DNA of 64,000 bases from Comamonadaceae bacterium. Its GTDB lineage: Bacteria > Pseudomonadota > Gammaproteobacteria > Burkholderiales > Burkholderiaceae_C. Every line of letters begins with the position of its first letter. Position 1 is the stretch's first letter. A model generated the notes under the pieces. The model had not been told where the DNA came from, searched no databases, and saw only the letters and a list, made by a program, of their open reading frames with translations. Below are positions 1-10,459 of this stretch, piece by piece. A program made the position numbers and the translations under genes. The stretch covers positions 1 to 64,000 of the forward strand of contig CANJPU010000027.1 of the NCBI GenBank assembly GCA_947476285.1. Direction: 5' to 3'.

Positions 1-82
1 CCGCCTGCCCACCTTTGACCAGCCTGACCGCCTCCATCTTGAATTCCAGCGTGTACTTGGCCCGTTTTCTCGTCTCACTCAT
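1..82 (-). CDS. IS3-family transposase OrfA, N-terminal part only
   Basis: Only 27 codons are present before the window edge. The protein starts MSETRKRAKYTLEFKMEAVR, the typical opening of the helix-turn-helix OrfA subunit of IS3-group transposases, which binds the element's ends. A good ribosome site (AAGGAGA) lies seven bases before the ATG at 82. The gene reads leftward out of the window, so the frame-shifted OrfB expected downstream cannot be seen. Confidence 0.75.
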   Translation of the reverse strand, partial: MSETRKRAKYTLEFKMEAVRLVKGGQA

Positions 83-146
83 TTCGTTCTCCTTGAACTG
101 ATTTTTAACCATCAGCTAAGCAGTACGTTTTTCGGGGGCAAGGTCA
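1..146 (-). mobile_element. End of an IS3-family insertion sequence (rest lies outside the window)
   Basis: The first 146 bases hold the start of an IS3-type OrfA and an IS-like terminal sequence. Read outward to inward on the minus strand, the end starts TGACCTTGCCCCCG and ends about 25 bases in (122-146). The TGA...TCA ends fit the IS3 family. The junction with host DNA is placed at about 146 because methyltransferase-like coding sequence begins at once after it. The rest of the element, its other end and any target duplication are not visible. Confidence 0.75.
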
Positions 147-200
147 AACCCCCAAAATACTGCCATTGCCTTTCTTGCTGCCGGCCTTGCGCCACCCAAG

Positions 201-1610
201 GTGGCGGTGGCCTGCGAACTAGGCTTTGGCCAGGGCGTGAGCATCAATATGCACGCGGCTGCATCCAATGTGCAATGGTGGGGCACTGATTTCAACCCCT
301 CTCACGCCGGCTTCGCCCTTGAGCTTGCCCAGGCCTCCGGTGCACGCGCGCACCTGTTTGACGAATCTTTCGCCGAGCTTTGCGCCAGAACCGATGTGCC
401 GCAGATGGACTACATCGCCCTGCATGGCATCTGGAGCTGGATCAGCGATGAGAACCGCCACCTTATCGTCGATTTCGTCAAAAGAAAGCTCAAGGTCGGT
501 GGTGTGCTCTATGTCAGCTACAACACGCAGCCCGGCTGGGCGGCGATGGTGCCAATGCGTGAGCTGTTTGTGGAACATGCCGCAGTCATGGGCGTTCCGG
601 GCCAGGGACGGGTGTCCAGCGTGGACGCTGCGCTAGACTTTGCCTCCAAGCTGGTTGCCACCAATCCGATGTTTGCGCGCGCCAATCCTCAGGTTGCGGA
701 TCGACTGAAAAAGCTGGTGGCACATGACCGCCACTATTTGGCGCACGAGTACTTCAATCGCGATTGGCAACCGATGTCCTTTGCCAGCATGGCGCACTGG
801 CTCGAGCCAGCCAAGCTGAGCTTTGCATGTTCGGCCAACGGGCTGGACCAAGTCGATGCGCTCAATCTCAGCGCCGAACAACAGGCCTTGCTATCAGCGA
901 TTCCGGACACAGGGTTTCGTCAGACGGTTCGTGACTTCTGCGTCAACCAGGGTTTTCGCAAGGACTACTGGGTCAGGGGCGCACGCTCGATCACCCAAGG
1001 CGAGCAGACAGAAGCTTTGCGTGCTCGGTCGGTTGTTCTGGTTGCCAATGTTGCCGATGTCACGATGAAAGCCAACGGCGTGCTTGGCGAGATCAGTCTG
1101 CACGAGAACATCTATAAGCCCATCCTACAGGCCATGTCTGACAACTTGCCGATCAGTTTGGGCGAGATTGAGAAGAAGGTCCAGGGCGCTGGCATTTCCT
1201 TTTCCCAGCTTCTGCAGGCAGTGATGGTTCTGTCATCCAAGGGGTCGGTCGAGGACGCGCAGGAAGCGCAACTGATCGATCAGGCCAGGCCCGCCACCTC
1301 CAGCCTGAACCGACATCTCATCAAAAAGGCGGTGCTCGGCAAAGAGGTGCCTTTCCTTGCAAGCCCCGTCACCGGCGGCGGAGTCGCGGTCAATCGTTTT
1401 CAACAGTTGTTCCTTGATTCGCTCTCGCGCGGCAGGAAAGATCCCGCTGAATGGGCGGCCGATGCATTGGCCATCATGTCCAGCCAAGGGCAGCGCCTGC
1501 GCAAGGAAGACAAAGTACTTGAGACGCCTGAGCAGAACCTTGCTGAGCTTCTGTCCCTCGCCAATGAATTTGCGACCAAGCGGCTGAACGTGGTGCAGAA
1601 GTTGATCTGA
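201..1610 (+). CDS. SAM-dependent methyltransferase with regulatory domain, 5' end lost to an IS
   Basis: The reading frame is open from 120, but the family-like sequence begins only at about 147 (NPQNTAIAFLAAGLAPP), straight after the IS end at 146. The native start and roughly the first 35-40 residues are gone. GTG 201 is the first possible start left. Motif I (ACELGFGQG) sits at residues 4-12, followed by a GTDFNP strand-2 motif at about 28, so the SAM fold is nearly complete. The middle and C-terminal parts match the methyltransferase regulatory-domain family (PF10119 type), members of which often accompany surface or flagellar glycosylation genes. Translation is doubtful because the original promoter and ribosome site have been removed. 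It may be a pseudogene. Confidence 0.7.
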   Translation: MAVACELGFGQGVSINMHAAASNVQWWGTDFNPSHAGFALELAQASGARAHLFDESFAELCARTDVPQMDYIALHGIWSWISDENRHLIVDFVKRKLKVGGVLYVSYNTQPGWAAMVPMRELFVEHAAVMGVPGQGRVSSVDAALDFASKLVATNPMFARANPQVADRLKKLVAHDRHYLAHEYFNRDWQPMSFASMAHWLEPAKLSFACSANGLDQVDALNLSAEQQALLSAIPDTGFRQTVRDFCVNQGFRKDYWVRGARSITQGEQTEALRARSVVLVANVADVTMKANGVLGEISLHENIYKPILQAMSDNLPISLGEIEKKVQGAGISFSQLLQAVMVLSSKGSVEDAQEAQLIDQARPATSSLNRHLIKKAVLGKEVPFLASPVTGGGVAVNRFQQLFLDSLSRGRKDPAEWAADALAIMSSQGQRLRKEDKVLETPEQNLAELLSLANEFATKRLNVVQKLI

Positions 1611-1659
1611 GGGGTGCTTATTTAACTTTATACGATGTATATTATGTTAATAAACTGCT

Positions 1660-1687
1660 GGGTTGGCTCAATGATTTAAGTCAACCC
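1660..1687. other. Stem-loop after the methyltransferase gene
   Basis: A 9-base stem (gggttggct pairing with agtcaaccc, one G-U pair) encloses a 10-base loop about 50 bases after the stop. No run of T follows on the plus strand, so it is a weak terminator candidate. The rest of 1611-1901 is AT-rich and I see no gene or clear promoter in it. Confidence 0.35.
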
Positions 1688-1901
1688 GCCAGTTCCCCTC
1701 CTGCTAGCCGCCTAAAAGCACCGCACACGAACCAAAGAAGTAAGGCACGACCCAAGAAAGAAACAACTTCACGATTCGTTACCAAGCCATTGATTTTAAA
1801 TGTTTTTATACGTTAACTACATCACTCTTTGGGCTTGCGGATTTGGTCGCAGAGGCATAACTTGACACATCGATACACAAGATTTGTCGCCTTCGACAAA
1901 A

Positions 1902-2255
1902 ATGACAGATATGGGCTGGTTCAAAGCGAATCTTCGCAGCAGTATTTACGGGCTCTTGGGCAATCCGGCAGCCCCCTCTGATTCCATACTTGAAAACGGG
2001 ATCGAGGACATCCGTGACTCGATGCTAGGCATGCTAGGCCCGGATGCGCTCACGCAGCATCCGCAGATCACGCGTCGCATCCGCTACGCGAGCGACGTAC
2101 ATGCCTTGTGGTACCTGCGAGGCGACCTCATGGGCGTGCTGGCATCCGTGCATGGCGAGCTGGCAGCACGTGAGCAGCTTGCCTCCTTGACCGCCCAGTT
2201 CCAGGGTCTTCTACCCGGTGGATTGAATTCGCGGCCGAGCCCATTGGTCGGTTGA
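1902..2255 (+). CDS. Small protein of unknown function
   Basis: 117 residues from ATG 1902; an in-frame TTG at 1884 and ATG at 1911 are alternatives, and none has a strong ribosome site. The sequence is soluble and mostly helical, with no signal peptide or membrane segment. It has a glycine- and proline-rich tail and an MGWFKANLRSSIYGLLGNP-like start. I do not recognise the family. It converges on ldcA, with 34 bases between their stops. Its codon use looks like that of the neighbouring core genes. Confidence 0.5.
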   Translation: MTDMGWFKANLRSSIYGLLGNPAAPSDSILENGIEDIRDSMLGMLGPDALTQHPQITRRIRYASDVHALWYLRGDLMGVLASVHGELAAREQLASLTAQFQGLLPGGLNSRPSPLVG

Positions 2256-2289
2256 ATCGCACCTCCAGCAGGGGGCAAACGCCGGGCAA

Positions 2290-4794
<2,505 letters not shown>

Positions 4795-4798
<4 letters not shown>

Positions 4799-5418
4799 TG
4801 ACTATCCCCCATGCCCAGTTCTTCCATCCACCGCGCGAGTTCGCGCTCGTGCTCGTTGCCCTGTGCGTAGGCAGCTTTGAGCGCCGCATGCGATTCGGGT
4901 CGATGCTGGTTTAGCTTGAGCTTGCATTGCAGATCAACAATTTTCAGCTCAAACGCCTCAATGCCAGCCAGCATTTTGTGCGCAAAATCTTCGCCCAGAT
5001 CATTCCATTGTTGGGCGTAAGATGGCTCGTGGTCACAAATGAGCTTCTTGAGAATGGACTCCTTGGATGCCAAGCCCTGCATCAGCGTGGCAGACACCGT
5101 GCAGTGAACGCTCAGGTAGTTCCAGCTTGGTACCCGCGCCAGATCAGGATAGACCTTGGGCGAGAGGTAGGCATGAGGCCCCAAGAATGTCACCACGGCG
5201 CGTGGCCGCACTTGCAGGTAACGCCAATGCGGATTGGGCTTGGCGCAGTGACCAAGAAGAAACAGCTCTGCCCCGCGCTCTTCCAGGTGCAGCGGAAGGT
5301 GCGTGACAAATGGCAGACCTGAGTCGTCGGTTGAAATCAAGCTGGCGAAGGGGTGCTCGTGCATCAGCGTGGTCGCAAGCGAGTGGTCGCTGGAGTTGAA
5401 CTGGGCTGGCAAGTACAT
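4795..5418 (-). CDS. PaiB-like FMN-binding negative transcriptional regulator family protein
   Basis: 207 residues from ATG 5418 (MYLPAQFNSSD), the typical start of the PaiB family (PF04299), which adopts a flavin-reductase-like split barrel. Typical family stretches are the HLPLHLE strand, the GHCAKPNPHW segment and the PSWNYLSVH strand with HGE-like chemistry around it. In Bacillus PaiB affects sporulation and degradative enzyme genes; in proteobacteria the role is not established, and an oxidoreductase-like function is possible. The frame is open to 5616 but overlaps the divergent selenoprotein gene, so the shorter start is preferred. It is the first gene of the four-gene operon ending in ldcA. 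Confidence 0.8.
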
Positions 5419-5488
5419 TTGAGAGATTGTGCCGCGCCTGAGAACGTGCCGCCAACCTGAATGACTGATCTTTAAAGGACGATGCATC

Positions 5489-6694
5489 ATGGCCCACATC
5501 GAGAACATCCCCGAGCCGACACGGTCCAACATCCTGAACCTGGAATGCCCAAGTCCGCAGTCCCACCCGTTCGTTAACGGGCCGCCGCTGGCGCAGCGTC
5601 GTGTGGCGATCATCACCTCAGCAGCACTTCATTCGCGCAACGAACCGCCTTTTCCGGCGGGCTCCACTGGATTTCGAGAGCTTGCATCATCCATGTCGGC
5701 AGGGGACATCGTGATGAGCCACGTCTCCATCAATTTTGACCGCTACGGTTTTCAACGTGATCTGAATGTTGTTTTTCCGATAGACCGACTCCGTGAATTC
5801 GCGGCGCAGGGTGTGATCGGCTCTGTTGCCGACACGCACTATTCTGTGTTGGGCTCCACTGACCCAGCCGGGATGAGCGAAACCGCTGACCACCTGACGG
5901 CCTTGCTGCAAGGCGACGGAGTTGACGCCGTCCTGCTCAGTCCGGTCTGACCTCTTTGTACGCGCGCCGTGAGCGTGCTTGCACACATGCTGGAGTCCAG
6001 AGGCATTGCCACCACGGTATTGGGTTTGGCCCGTCCGACCCTTGAGAAGGCACAGCCACCGCGAAGCTTGTTCGTTCCGTTTGAGTTGGGCCGCCCAGTT
6101 GGCGAACCCAATGATGCAGCGTTCCAGGCGCGGGTGCTGCAGCAGGCTTTGGGTCTGCTGGATCGGCACGATGGCCCGGTCATTCTGGTGGACTTCCCGG
6201 ATGACGCGCCCGGCGCGACCGATCAGGCACAGTGGCACCCCCCTCTACCATCCTGCGGCGCAGGCACAACCCGCGACATTGCAAGATGGATTGCAGATGT
6301 CAGCGCAGAGATCGCCCTACTGCGCCCTGCATGGGAACAGGCGCGGCAAGCTTCTGGAAGAACCACAGTCGGTGTGAGCGGCCAGCCGCCGCAAGACTGG
6401 GCCGAGTTTGCCGCTTCCTTCATGACCGGGGCGACGCCGGGCACCGTGACCCATACTTCGCCTGCGCTTGCCCTGCGCTACCTGATCGACGATCTCAAGG
6501 CCTACTACGGTGAGGCCGCCCAAGCGCACGAAGCCGCGCCGTCAAGCCGCCAGATCAACCAATGGTTTTGGCGCGAGACGATCGCGGGCGCGTTTGTACT
6601 CGCGTTGCGCGAAGCTTGCATCGGCTCGCCGAACAAGGCGATCGACACAGTTGCAAGTCGCTTTTTCGTACCAAGGCCTTATCTGCCTGACTGA
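5489..6694 (+). CDS. Glycine/sarcosine/betaine reductase selenoprotein B-like protein with in-frame UGA (Sec154)
   Basis: Two adjacent frames, 5489-5950 and 5951-6694, are in the same phase and separated only by TGA at 5948-5950. Read through, they give one 401-residue protein of the GrdB/PrdB-like family (PF07355 type). Family segments occur on both sides of the UGA: MSHVSINFDRYGFQ and PIDRLREFAAQG before it, SVLAHMLE, PPRSLFVPFELGRP and AAFQARVLQ after it. The residues around the UGA would be VLLSPV-U-PLC-TR, a UxxC redox motif (Cys157) at the active site. A stem-loop starts eight bases after the UGA. The start is ATG 5489 with AAAGGACG upstream. It points away from the PaiB-like operon. 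The selenium genes selA/B/C/D are not in this window, so decoding is inferred. The alternative is a nonsense mutation in a Cys-type homologue. Confidence 0.78.
5937..6177 (+). repeat. 241-bp direct repeat, copy A (inside the selenoprotein gene)
   Basis: This block matches 8821-9061 with one base difference that I could find (cacagcc here, caaagcc there). It covers the UGA codon, the stem-loop and the next 75 or so codons. Copy A lies in the intact gene, so it is the likely source of the duplication. Confidence 0.92.
5948..5978 (+). promoter_or_regulatory. Sec codon (UGA) and possible bacterial SECIS stem-loop
   Basis: After the TGA at 5948-5950, gtacgc (5958-5963) can pair with gcgtgc (5973-5978; one G-U pair), leaving a 9-base loop gcgccgtga. 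Bacterial SECIS elements are short hairpins that sit within about 40 bases of the UGA and bind SelB, so the position fits. The identity of the loop bases needed by SelB is not proven here. The same block is copied at 8832-8862. Confidence 0.5.
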
Positions 6695-6755
6695 ACAACG
6701 ACACGCCTGGCGCGGTGCACCAAAGGGAATTGCACGGAGACGCACAGAGGGGCGA

Positions 6756-6872
6756 TCAGGCCGCCACGTCCAGACGCCCTGGCGGCAAACCCGCGCAATA
6801 CCGTACGTGCATCTCTTCATAGGCCGACTCGATCTGCCTGGTGAACAACTTGCCATCGAACGGGGGATATGG
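6756..6872 (-). pseudogene. C-terminal scrap of a SPINDLY/O-GlcNAc-transferase-like glycosyltransferase
   Basis: The last ~35 codons read PFDGKLFTRQIESAYEEM, then a run ending AGLPPG and a stop. This resembles the C-terminal helix of TPR-containing SPINDLY-type glycosyltransferases (the FTR..ESAY..M pattern followed by a CAGLPP run). The rest of the gene is absent: an IS-like end lies immediately upstream at 6873-6897. Such enzymes often sit with PF10119-type methyltransferases in flagellin or surface glycosylation loci, so this scrap and the truncated methyltransferase at 201 may come from one broken locus. The assignment rests on a short stretch. Confidence 0.5.
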
Positions 6873-6897
6873 AGTACGTTCTTCGGGGGCAAGATCA
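6873..6897 (-). mobile_element. Solo IS3-type terminal sequence (IS scar)
   Basis: 25 bases match the IS end at 122-146 at 23 of 25 positions and in the same orientation, including the core cgggggcaag and the final tca. No transposase gene is attached to it here. It probably marks where an element or its relative was lost, or where recombination between IS ends took place. Confidence 0.65.
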
Positions 6898-6950
6898 GGA
6901 TTTTTACTGTTACATTTTACGATCGATTCGCCTCCCAGAAGGATACGAAC

Positions 6951-6987
6951 TTGCCGCTGAGTATCGTTGATGTTATGCTCACAGAGC
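6951..6987 (+). promoter_or_regulatory. Predicted promoter and operator of the AbiE operon
   Basis: A -35 TTGCCG (6951-6956) and a -10 TATGCT (6974-6979) are separated by exactly 17 bases. The small inverted repeat GCTC-ACA-GAGC (6977-6987) overlaps the -10 and the expected start point. AbiEi-type antitoxins repress their own promoters by binding inverted repeats, so this is a reasonable autoregulation site. The remainder of 6695-7012 holds only the glycosyltransferase scrap and the IS end. Confidence 0.55.
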
Positions 6988-7012
6988 AATACGTTTCTTT
7001 AAGGGGCGCATA

Positions 7013-7849
7013 TTGAGCGTAAACTATCACTTACAAACGAAGACGCTAGGCCCGCGAGCAGCGCAGCTCCTCACTGAGCTGAATGAGCTGCGCCGGTCTA
7101 CGTTCACCTTGTCGGATGTAGGCTCGATCACCGGCCTGTCGGCGGCATCGGCCCGCAATCTCGTGCACAAGGCCCAGCAGCGTGGCTTGGTGACGCGACT
7201 GAAGCCCGGTCTGTACAACCTCGTGCCGTTCGAGCTTGGCCGGGCCACTGAGCACGTCGACAGCCCATACCTGATCGCGCGTGAACTCGCCGGCACCGCG
7301 TCCTACTTCCTGTCGCATGGCACCGCGCTTGAACTACACCGCATGGTGACGCAGCCGAACTTCACCGTCTATGTGTCATGCACGCGGCGCGTGCGTCCAC
7401 AGACGATCGGCGGCTATGACTTTCGGTTTATTCACATCACTGCGGAACAGGAATTCGGTGTCGTGAAACACTGGATCGACAAAGAGCGATACGTGATGAT
7501 CAGCGACATGGAGCGCACCATCATCGATGGTCTGCGCCATCCGGCACTTGCCGGTGGTATCACCGAAGTTGCCAAGGGCTTGTGGATGAAGCGTGATTCA
7601 CTAAAGACCGCACGGCTGGAGGAATACGCACGACGGCTCGGCGTCGGTGCCGTGGTGCGTCGCCTCGGCTACCTGCTGGAACACTATGGTATCGCCGATG
7701 CATCGGCGCTGGAGCCCTTGCGCGGCATGCTGACGGCGACCTACCAGCGCCTCGATCCGTTGCTCCCCGCCGAGGGGGCTTTCGTCTCACGCTGGCGCCT
7801 CCAGCTCAATGTGACGCCCGAAGAACTCGATGCCGTGAGGCTTGGCTGA
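7013..7849 (+). CDS. AbiEi family antitoxin of a type IV toxin-antitoxin system
   Basis: 278 residues. The N-terminal part has a winged-helix DNA-binding domain (about residues 15-75, LSDVGSITGLSAASARNLV followed by a RGLVTRLKPGLYNL wing). The C-terminal part has the AbiEi antitoxin fold with the SHGTALELHRM and SDMERTIIDGL segments. Such antitoxins repress the operon and oppose the AbiEii nucleotidyltransferase without direct binding. The TTG start at 7013 is preceded by AAGGGG with six bases spacing. The stop overlaps the ATG of the toxin gene by one base (TGATG). Confidence 0.87.
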   Translation: MSVNYHLQTKTLGPRAAQLLTELNELRRSTFTLSDVGSITGLSAASARNLVHKAQQRGLVTRLKPGLYNLVPFELGRATEHVDSPYLIARELAGTASYFLSHGTALELHRMVTQPNFTVYVSCTRRVRPQTIGGYDFRFIHITAEQEFGVVKHWIDKERYVMISDMERTIIDGLRHPALAGGITEVAKGLWMKRDSLKTARLEEYARRLGVGAVVRRLGYLLEHYGIADASALEPLRGMLTATYQRLDPLLPAEGAFVSRWRLQLNVTPEELDAVRLG

Positions 7850-8691
7850 TGATTCCTCAGCGCAACATTTCCCTGATCTCGAACACGCTGATGACCGCTG
7901 GCGGACGGCGTATCCCCGAGGCCGTCATCGAACGGGATTACGTGCTGGCCTGGTTCCTGACCGGCCTGGCTGGCCATCCGCTGCGCGACGTGTTGGCCTT
8001 TAAGGGCGGCACCGCCCTACGGCGATGCTGGTTCGAAGACTATCGGTTTTCGGAAGACCTGGATTTCACCTTGACCCGCCCGATCACCTTCGAAGAGATC
8101 CTGGTGGGGTTGGACGAAATCTTCGCGACCGTCGAAGCCGACTCAGGCCTGCGGATCGCGTTCGATCGCGAAGACCGGCACGGCCACCAGAACAGCCACA
8201 CCTTCTACCTGCGCTATCAGGGGCCATTGCCGACCGCGAACGACGTGAAGGTGGATATCACGATCAACGAAGTCGTGTGCTTCCCGCTGCAAGATCGTCC
8301 GATTCAGCGCATCTATGACAGCTTTGACGACTTGCCCGAAGGCCCGACCGTGAAGGTCTATGCCATCGAGGAGATTGTGGTTGAAAAGCTGTTGGCCTTG
8401 AGCGACCGAGCGCGTAACGAGCCACGCGACTTGTATGACCTTTGGTATCTGTTCGGTTCCACTGAATTGCGCATTGCTGAGATGCGCGCCGAACTTGATG
8501 CCAAGCTCGCACTGCGCCAGCGTGTCATTGCAGGCATGGAGCGAGCCATTGCGGCCAAGGAAGATCGTCTGCGGCGGCTCTGGGCCACTCGTCTCGCACA
8601 CCAGATGAGCCATTTGCCACCGTACGATGATGTCTTTCGGGAAGTGCTGCGTGCCGTTCGCGCTGCCGACTTGCCGAAGGCGGACGGCTGA
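7849..8691 (+). CDS. AbiEii/AbiGii family nucleotidyltransferase toxin
   Basis: 280 residues of the AbiEii family (PF08843 type), a DNA polymerase beta-like nucleotidyltransferase that causes growth arrest during phage infection. Motif 1 is FKGGTALRR at about 50-58, followed by FSEDLDFTL at about 67 with the metal-binding Asp pair. A VEKLLAL...RDLYDLW segment near 180-205 matches the family's third and fourth motifs. The gene is coupled to the antitoxin by a one-base overlap. All expected residues are present, so the toxin is probably active. Confidence 0.88.
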   Translation: MIPQRNISLISNTLMTAGGRRIPEAVIERDYVLAWFLTGLAGHPLRDVLAFKGGTALRRCWFEDYRFSEDLDFTLTRPITFEEILVGLDEIFATVEADSGLRIAFDREDRHGHQNSHTFYLRYQGPLPTANDVKVDITINEVVCFPLQDRPIQRIYDSFDDLPEGPTVKVYAIEEIVVEKLLALSDRARNEPRDLYDLWYLFGSTELRIAEMRAELDAKLALRQRVIAGMERAIAAKEDRLRRLWATRLAHQMSHLPPYDDVFREVLRAVRAADLPKADG

Positions 8692-8799
8692 TCGGTTATC
8701 TACGTGCCAAAGAGAAGCGCCATGGCCGATTTGTCGTCCATAGAACGACGCAAACTAGAATGATTGCTTAGTATGGGTGGCGAGAAGTCAACTGCCGTT
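8692..8799. other. Non-coding stretch between the AbiE operon and the guaA-like att copy
   Basis: I see no gene, promoter or clear hairpin here. Longer reading frames across this stretch on the minus strand run through the duplicated selenoprotein piece and have no family features. Confidence 0.4.
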
Positions 8800-8822
8800 T
8801 TCAGGCTCATTCCCACTCGATC
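8800..8822. repeat. Copy of the guaA 3' end (putative attachment site)
   Basis: 23 bases match 11214-11236 at 22 positions, sharing ttc plus caggctcattcccactc and then atc. At 11214 this sequence is the stop codon and last codons of guaA. The 3' end of guaA is a known target of tyrosine-recombinase islands, so this copy may mark the far end of a decayed element spanning 8823-11213. No integrase gene remains in that span. Confidence 0.65.
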
Positions 8823-9061
8823 AGTCCGGTCTGACCTCTTTGTACGCGCGCCGTGAGCGTGCTTGCACACATGCTGGAGTCCAGAGGCATTGCCACCACG
8901 GTATTGGGTTTGGCCCGTCCGACCCTTGAGAAGGCAAAGCCACCGCGAAGCTTGTTCGTTCCGTTTGAGTTGGGCCGCCCAGTTGGCGAACCCAATGATG
9001 CAGCGTTCCAGGCGCGGGTGCTGCAGCAGGCTTTGGGTCTGCTGGATCGGCACGATGGCCC
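8821..9061 (+). repeat. 241-bp direct repeat, copy B (dead fragment of the selenoprotein gene)
   Basis: Nearly identical to 5937-6177. It begins at the last bases of the att-like sequence and stops abruptly at 9061, where foreign coding sequence follows. It keeps the UGA, the stem-loop and about 75 codons, but has neither the start nor the C-terminal half of the gene, so it cannot make the protein. Confidence 0.92.
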
Positions 9062-9204
9062 CCACCGCTGGCCGCAAGCAGCACACGGCCCGCCAGAAAC
9101 AGGCAACCTACGGCATACAGGTGCTGATAGAGAAAGCCGCCATGAACCGCTTCGATACGTTTGATCTGGCGTGCATCCTGCACCTGATACGGCGACTCAT
9201 TCAC
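9062..9204 (-). pseudogene. N-terminal stub of an unknown gene downstream of hipA
   Basis: A GTG at 9204 overlaps the hipA stop by eight bases and opens a frame starting NESPYQVQDARQIKRIEAVH, then a GGFLYQHLYAVGCLFL-type run. After 47 codons it hits the duplicated selenoprotein fragment at 9061 and the reading changes to antisense sequence. It looks like the start of a third gene of the hipBA operon that was cut off. I do not recognise the family with confidence. Confidence 0.45.
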
Positions 9205-10459
9205 CAGGTGGTCTTGCAAAGAAGAAACACTCGGGCAGGATGGCGGGAGCGATGTAGTCCAGGTCTTGGGCCGACACACCACACGCGAAGAAGCTCTGGC
9301 GCCATTGGCGCGCCACCATGACGATTTGATCAATTTCCTTGCGGGCATCTTCGGCCGACAGCCCGAAGCGGCCAGCCTGCGACAACAGGTTGTAGAGGCT
9401 GGCCGTGCGACCGTAGTTGCCCACGGTCAGTGCCAGGTCACGTCGCTCCAGGCTAACCACAGGGGTAGGCACCAGGTCATAGGCGGGCGATAGGCGCCAT
9501 CCCTTGGGCCGGCGCAGCAGCGCGTGATTGCGCGGGTGATCGTCGTTGTTGGTTACGGCGGCATTGAAGACCATGCGCCGGAACAGTTCAGCGCAATCGG
9601 CTTCGGGCTTGTCGGACCAGCGACGCAGGTTGTCGGCCAGCAGCGGATAGGACCAGCGTTCACGGTTCAGATAGCTGTCGTCGCAGTCCAGCACCGTCAG
9701 CCCACTGACCAGCCCAAAGCGCAAATAGCCCTTGTCCGTGTGTTCACGATCGAAGCGCTGCAGCATCAACACATCGCTGTCACCGACCGCCTGCAGGCGT
9801 GCCTGCGTGACGTTCAGGCCGCATCGGCGTGCGAGGTCGAGAGTGGCGTACTCGATGCGCTGCAGGTTGCAGCGATCATCTTTGGCGGGAAACTTGCCTA
9901 GCCATAGGCAGTTCGCATCCTCGACGGTGGCCTTGGGACGGGCACCGCCCATGCTGGTGCCGGGATCGAGCTGCTCCAGCAGATGCACGGGCAACGGCTT
10001 GCAGTCTTCGATGGCCTGCGCTGCGGCAATCAATTCAGCGAGCTGGTGGGTGCGGTTGTACTGGCGCTTGGGGGCGGGTGGTTCCGCCTTGAGGCCAAAG
10101 CTCAGATGGCCAGCACCATCCTGTGGACCGTGCAGCAGATAGTCGATTTCATGCAGATCACCGGCGGCGCGTTCGAGCTTGTGCTCGATGACCCGCCGCC
10201 CCCAGGCGTCTGGGCTCGCATCGCGCAGCGCGCCGGGGATGCCTTTGAGTTGGGTGAACTCGTGGACAGTTTTGTCCAGCGGCAGGCGGTACGGATCGAG
10301 TGCCACCGCTTCGGCACGCTGGAGATAGCGGTCGCCATAGCGAAAGCGGCCGATCTGCGTGCCGTCGGGCAGGGTCTGCACTTTCAGCAACGCCGCCGGC
10401 ACCGTATCCAGGGTGCCGGGAAGCTGGATATAGACGTAGGCTTCGCGTTCAGAAGTCAT
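9197..10459 (-). CDS. hipA: HipA-type serine/threonine kinase toxin
   Basis: 420 residues from ATG 10459, which overlaps the end of hipB by 11 bases. The order of domains fits HipA: an N-terminal couple domain (about 1-100) and then the kinase core. The Gly-rich loop TSMGGARPKA lies near 168-177. The catalytic FNAAVTNNDDHPRNHALL region is near 312-329 (Asp and Asn in place), and the metal-site LSPAYDLVP follows near 339. HipA kinases phosphorylate glutamyl-tRNA synthetase or other targets and arrest growth; HipB neutralises them. The frame is open to 10534, but the shorter start is the usual one. The gene appears intact. Confidence 0.9.
   Translation of the reverse strand: MTSEREAYVYIQLPGTLDTVPAALLKVQTLPDGTQIGRFRYGDRYLQRAEAVALDPYRLPLDKTVHEFTQLKGIPGALRDASPDAWGRRVIEHKLERAAGDLHEIDYLLHGPQDGAGHLSFGLKAEPPAPKRQYNRTHQLAELIAAAQAIEDCKPLPVHLLEQLDPGTSMGGARPKATVEDANCLWLGKFPAKDDRCNLQRIEYATLDLARRCGLNVTQARLQAVGDSDVLMLQRFDREHTDKGYLRFGLVSGLTVLDCDDSYLNRERWSYPLLADNLRRWSDKPEADCAELFRRMVFNAAVTNNDDHPRNHALLRRPKGWRLSPAYDLVPTPVVSLERRDLALTVGNYGRTASLYNLLSQAGRFGLSAEDARKEIDQIVMVARQWRQSFFACGVSAQDLDYIAPAILPECFFFARPPGE

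Noticed and set aside
1660-1687. Rho-independent terminator
   Set aside because: A stable stem exists but no T run follows, so it is listed only as a stem-loop.
5969-6694. Separate gene starting at GTG 5969
   Set aside because: It is in phase with the upstream frame, lacks a good ribosome site and has no independent family start; readthrough of UGA explains both pieces better.
9197-9348. Start of the truncated third hip gene inside hipA at 9348
   Set aside because: The part upstream of 9204 is an out-of-frame reading of hipA; the overlap start at 9204 is more likely.
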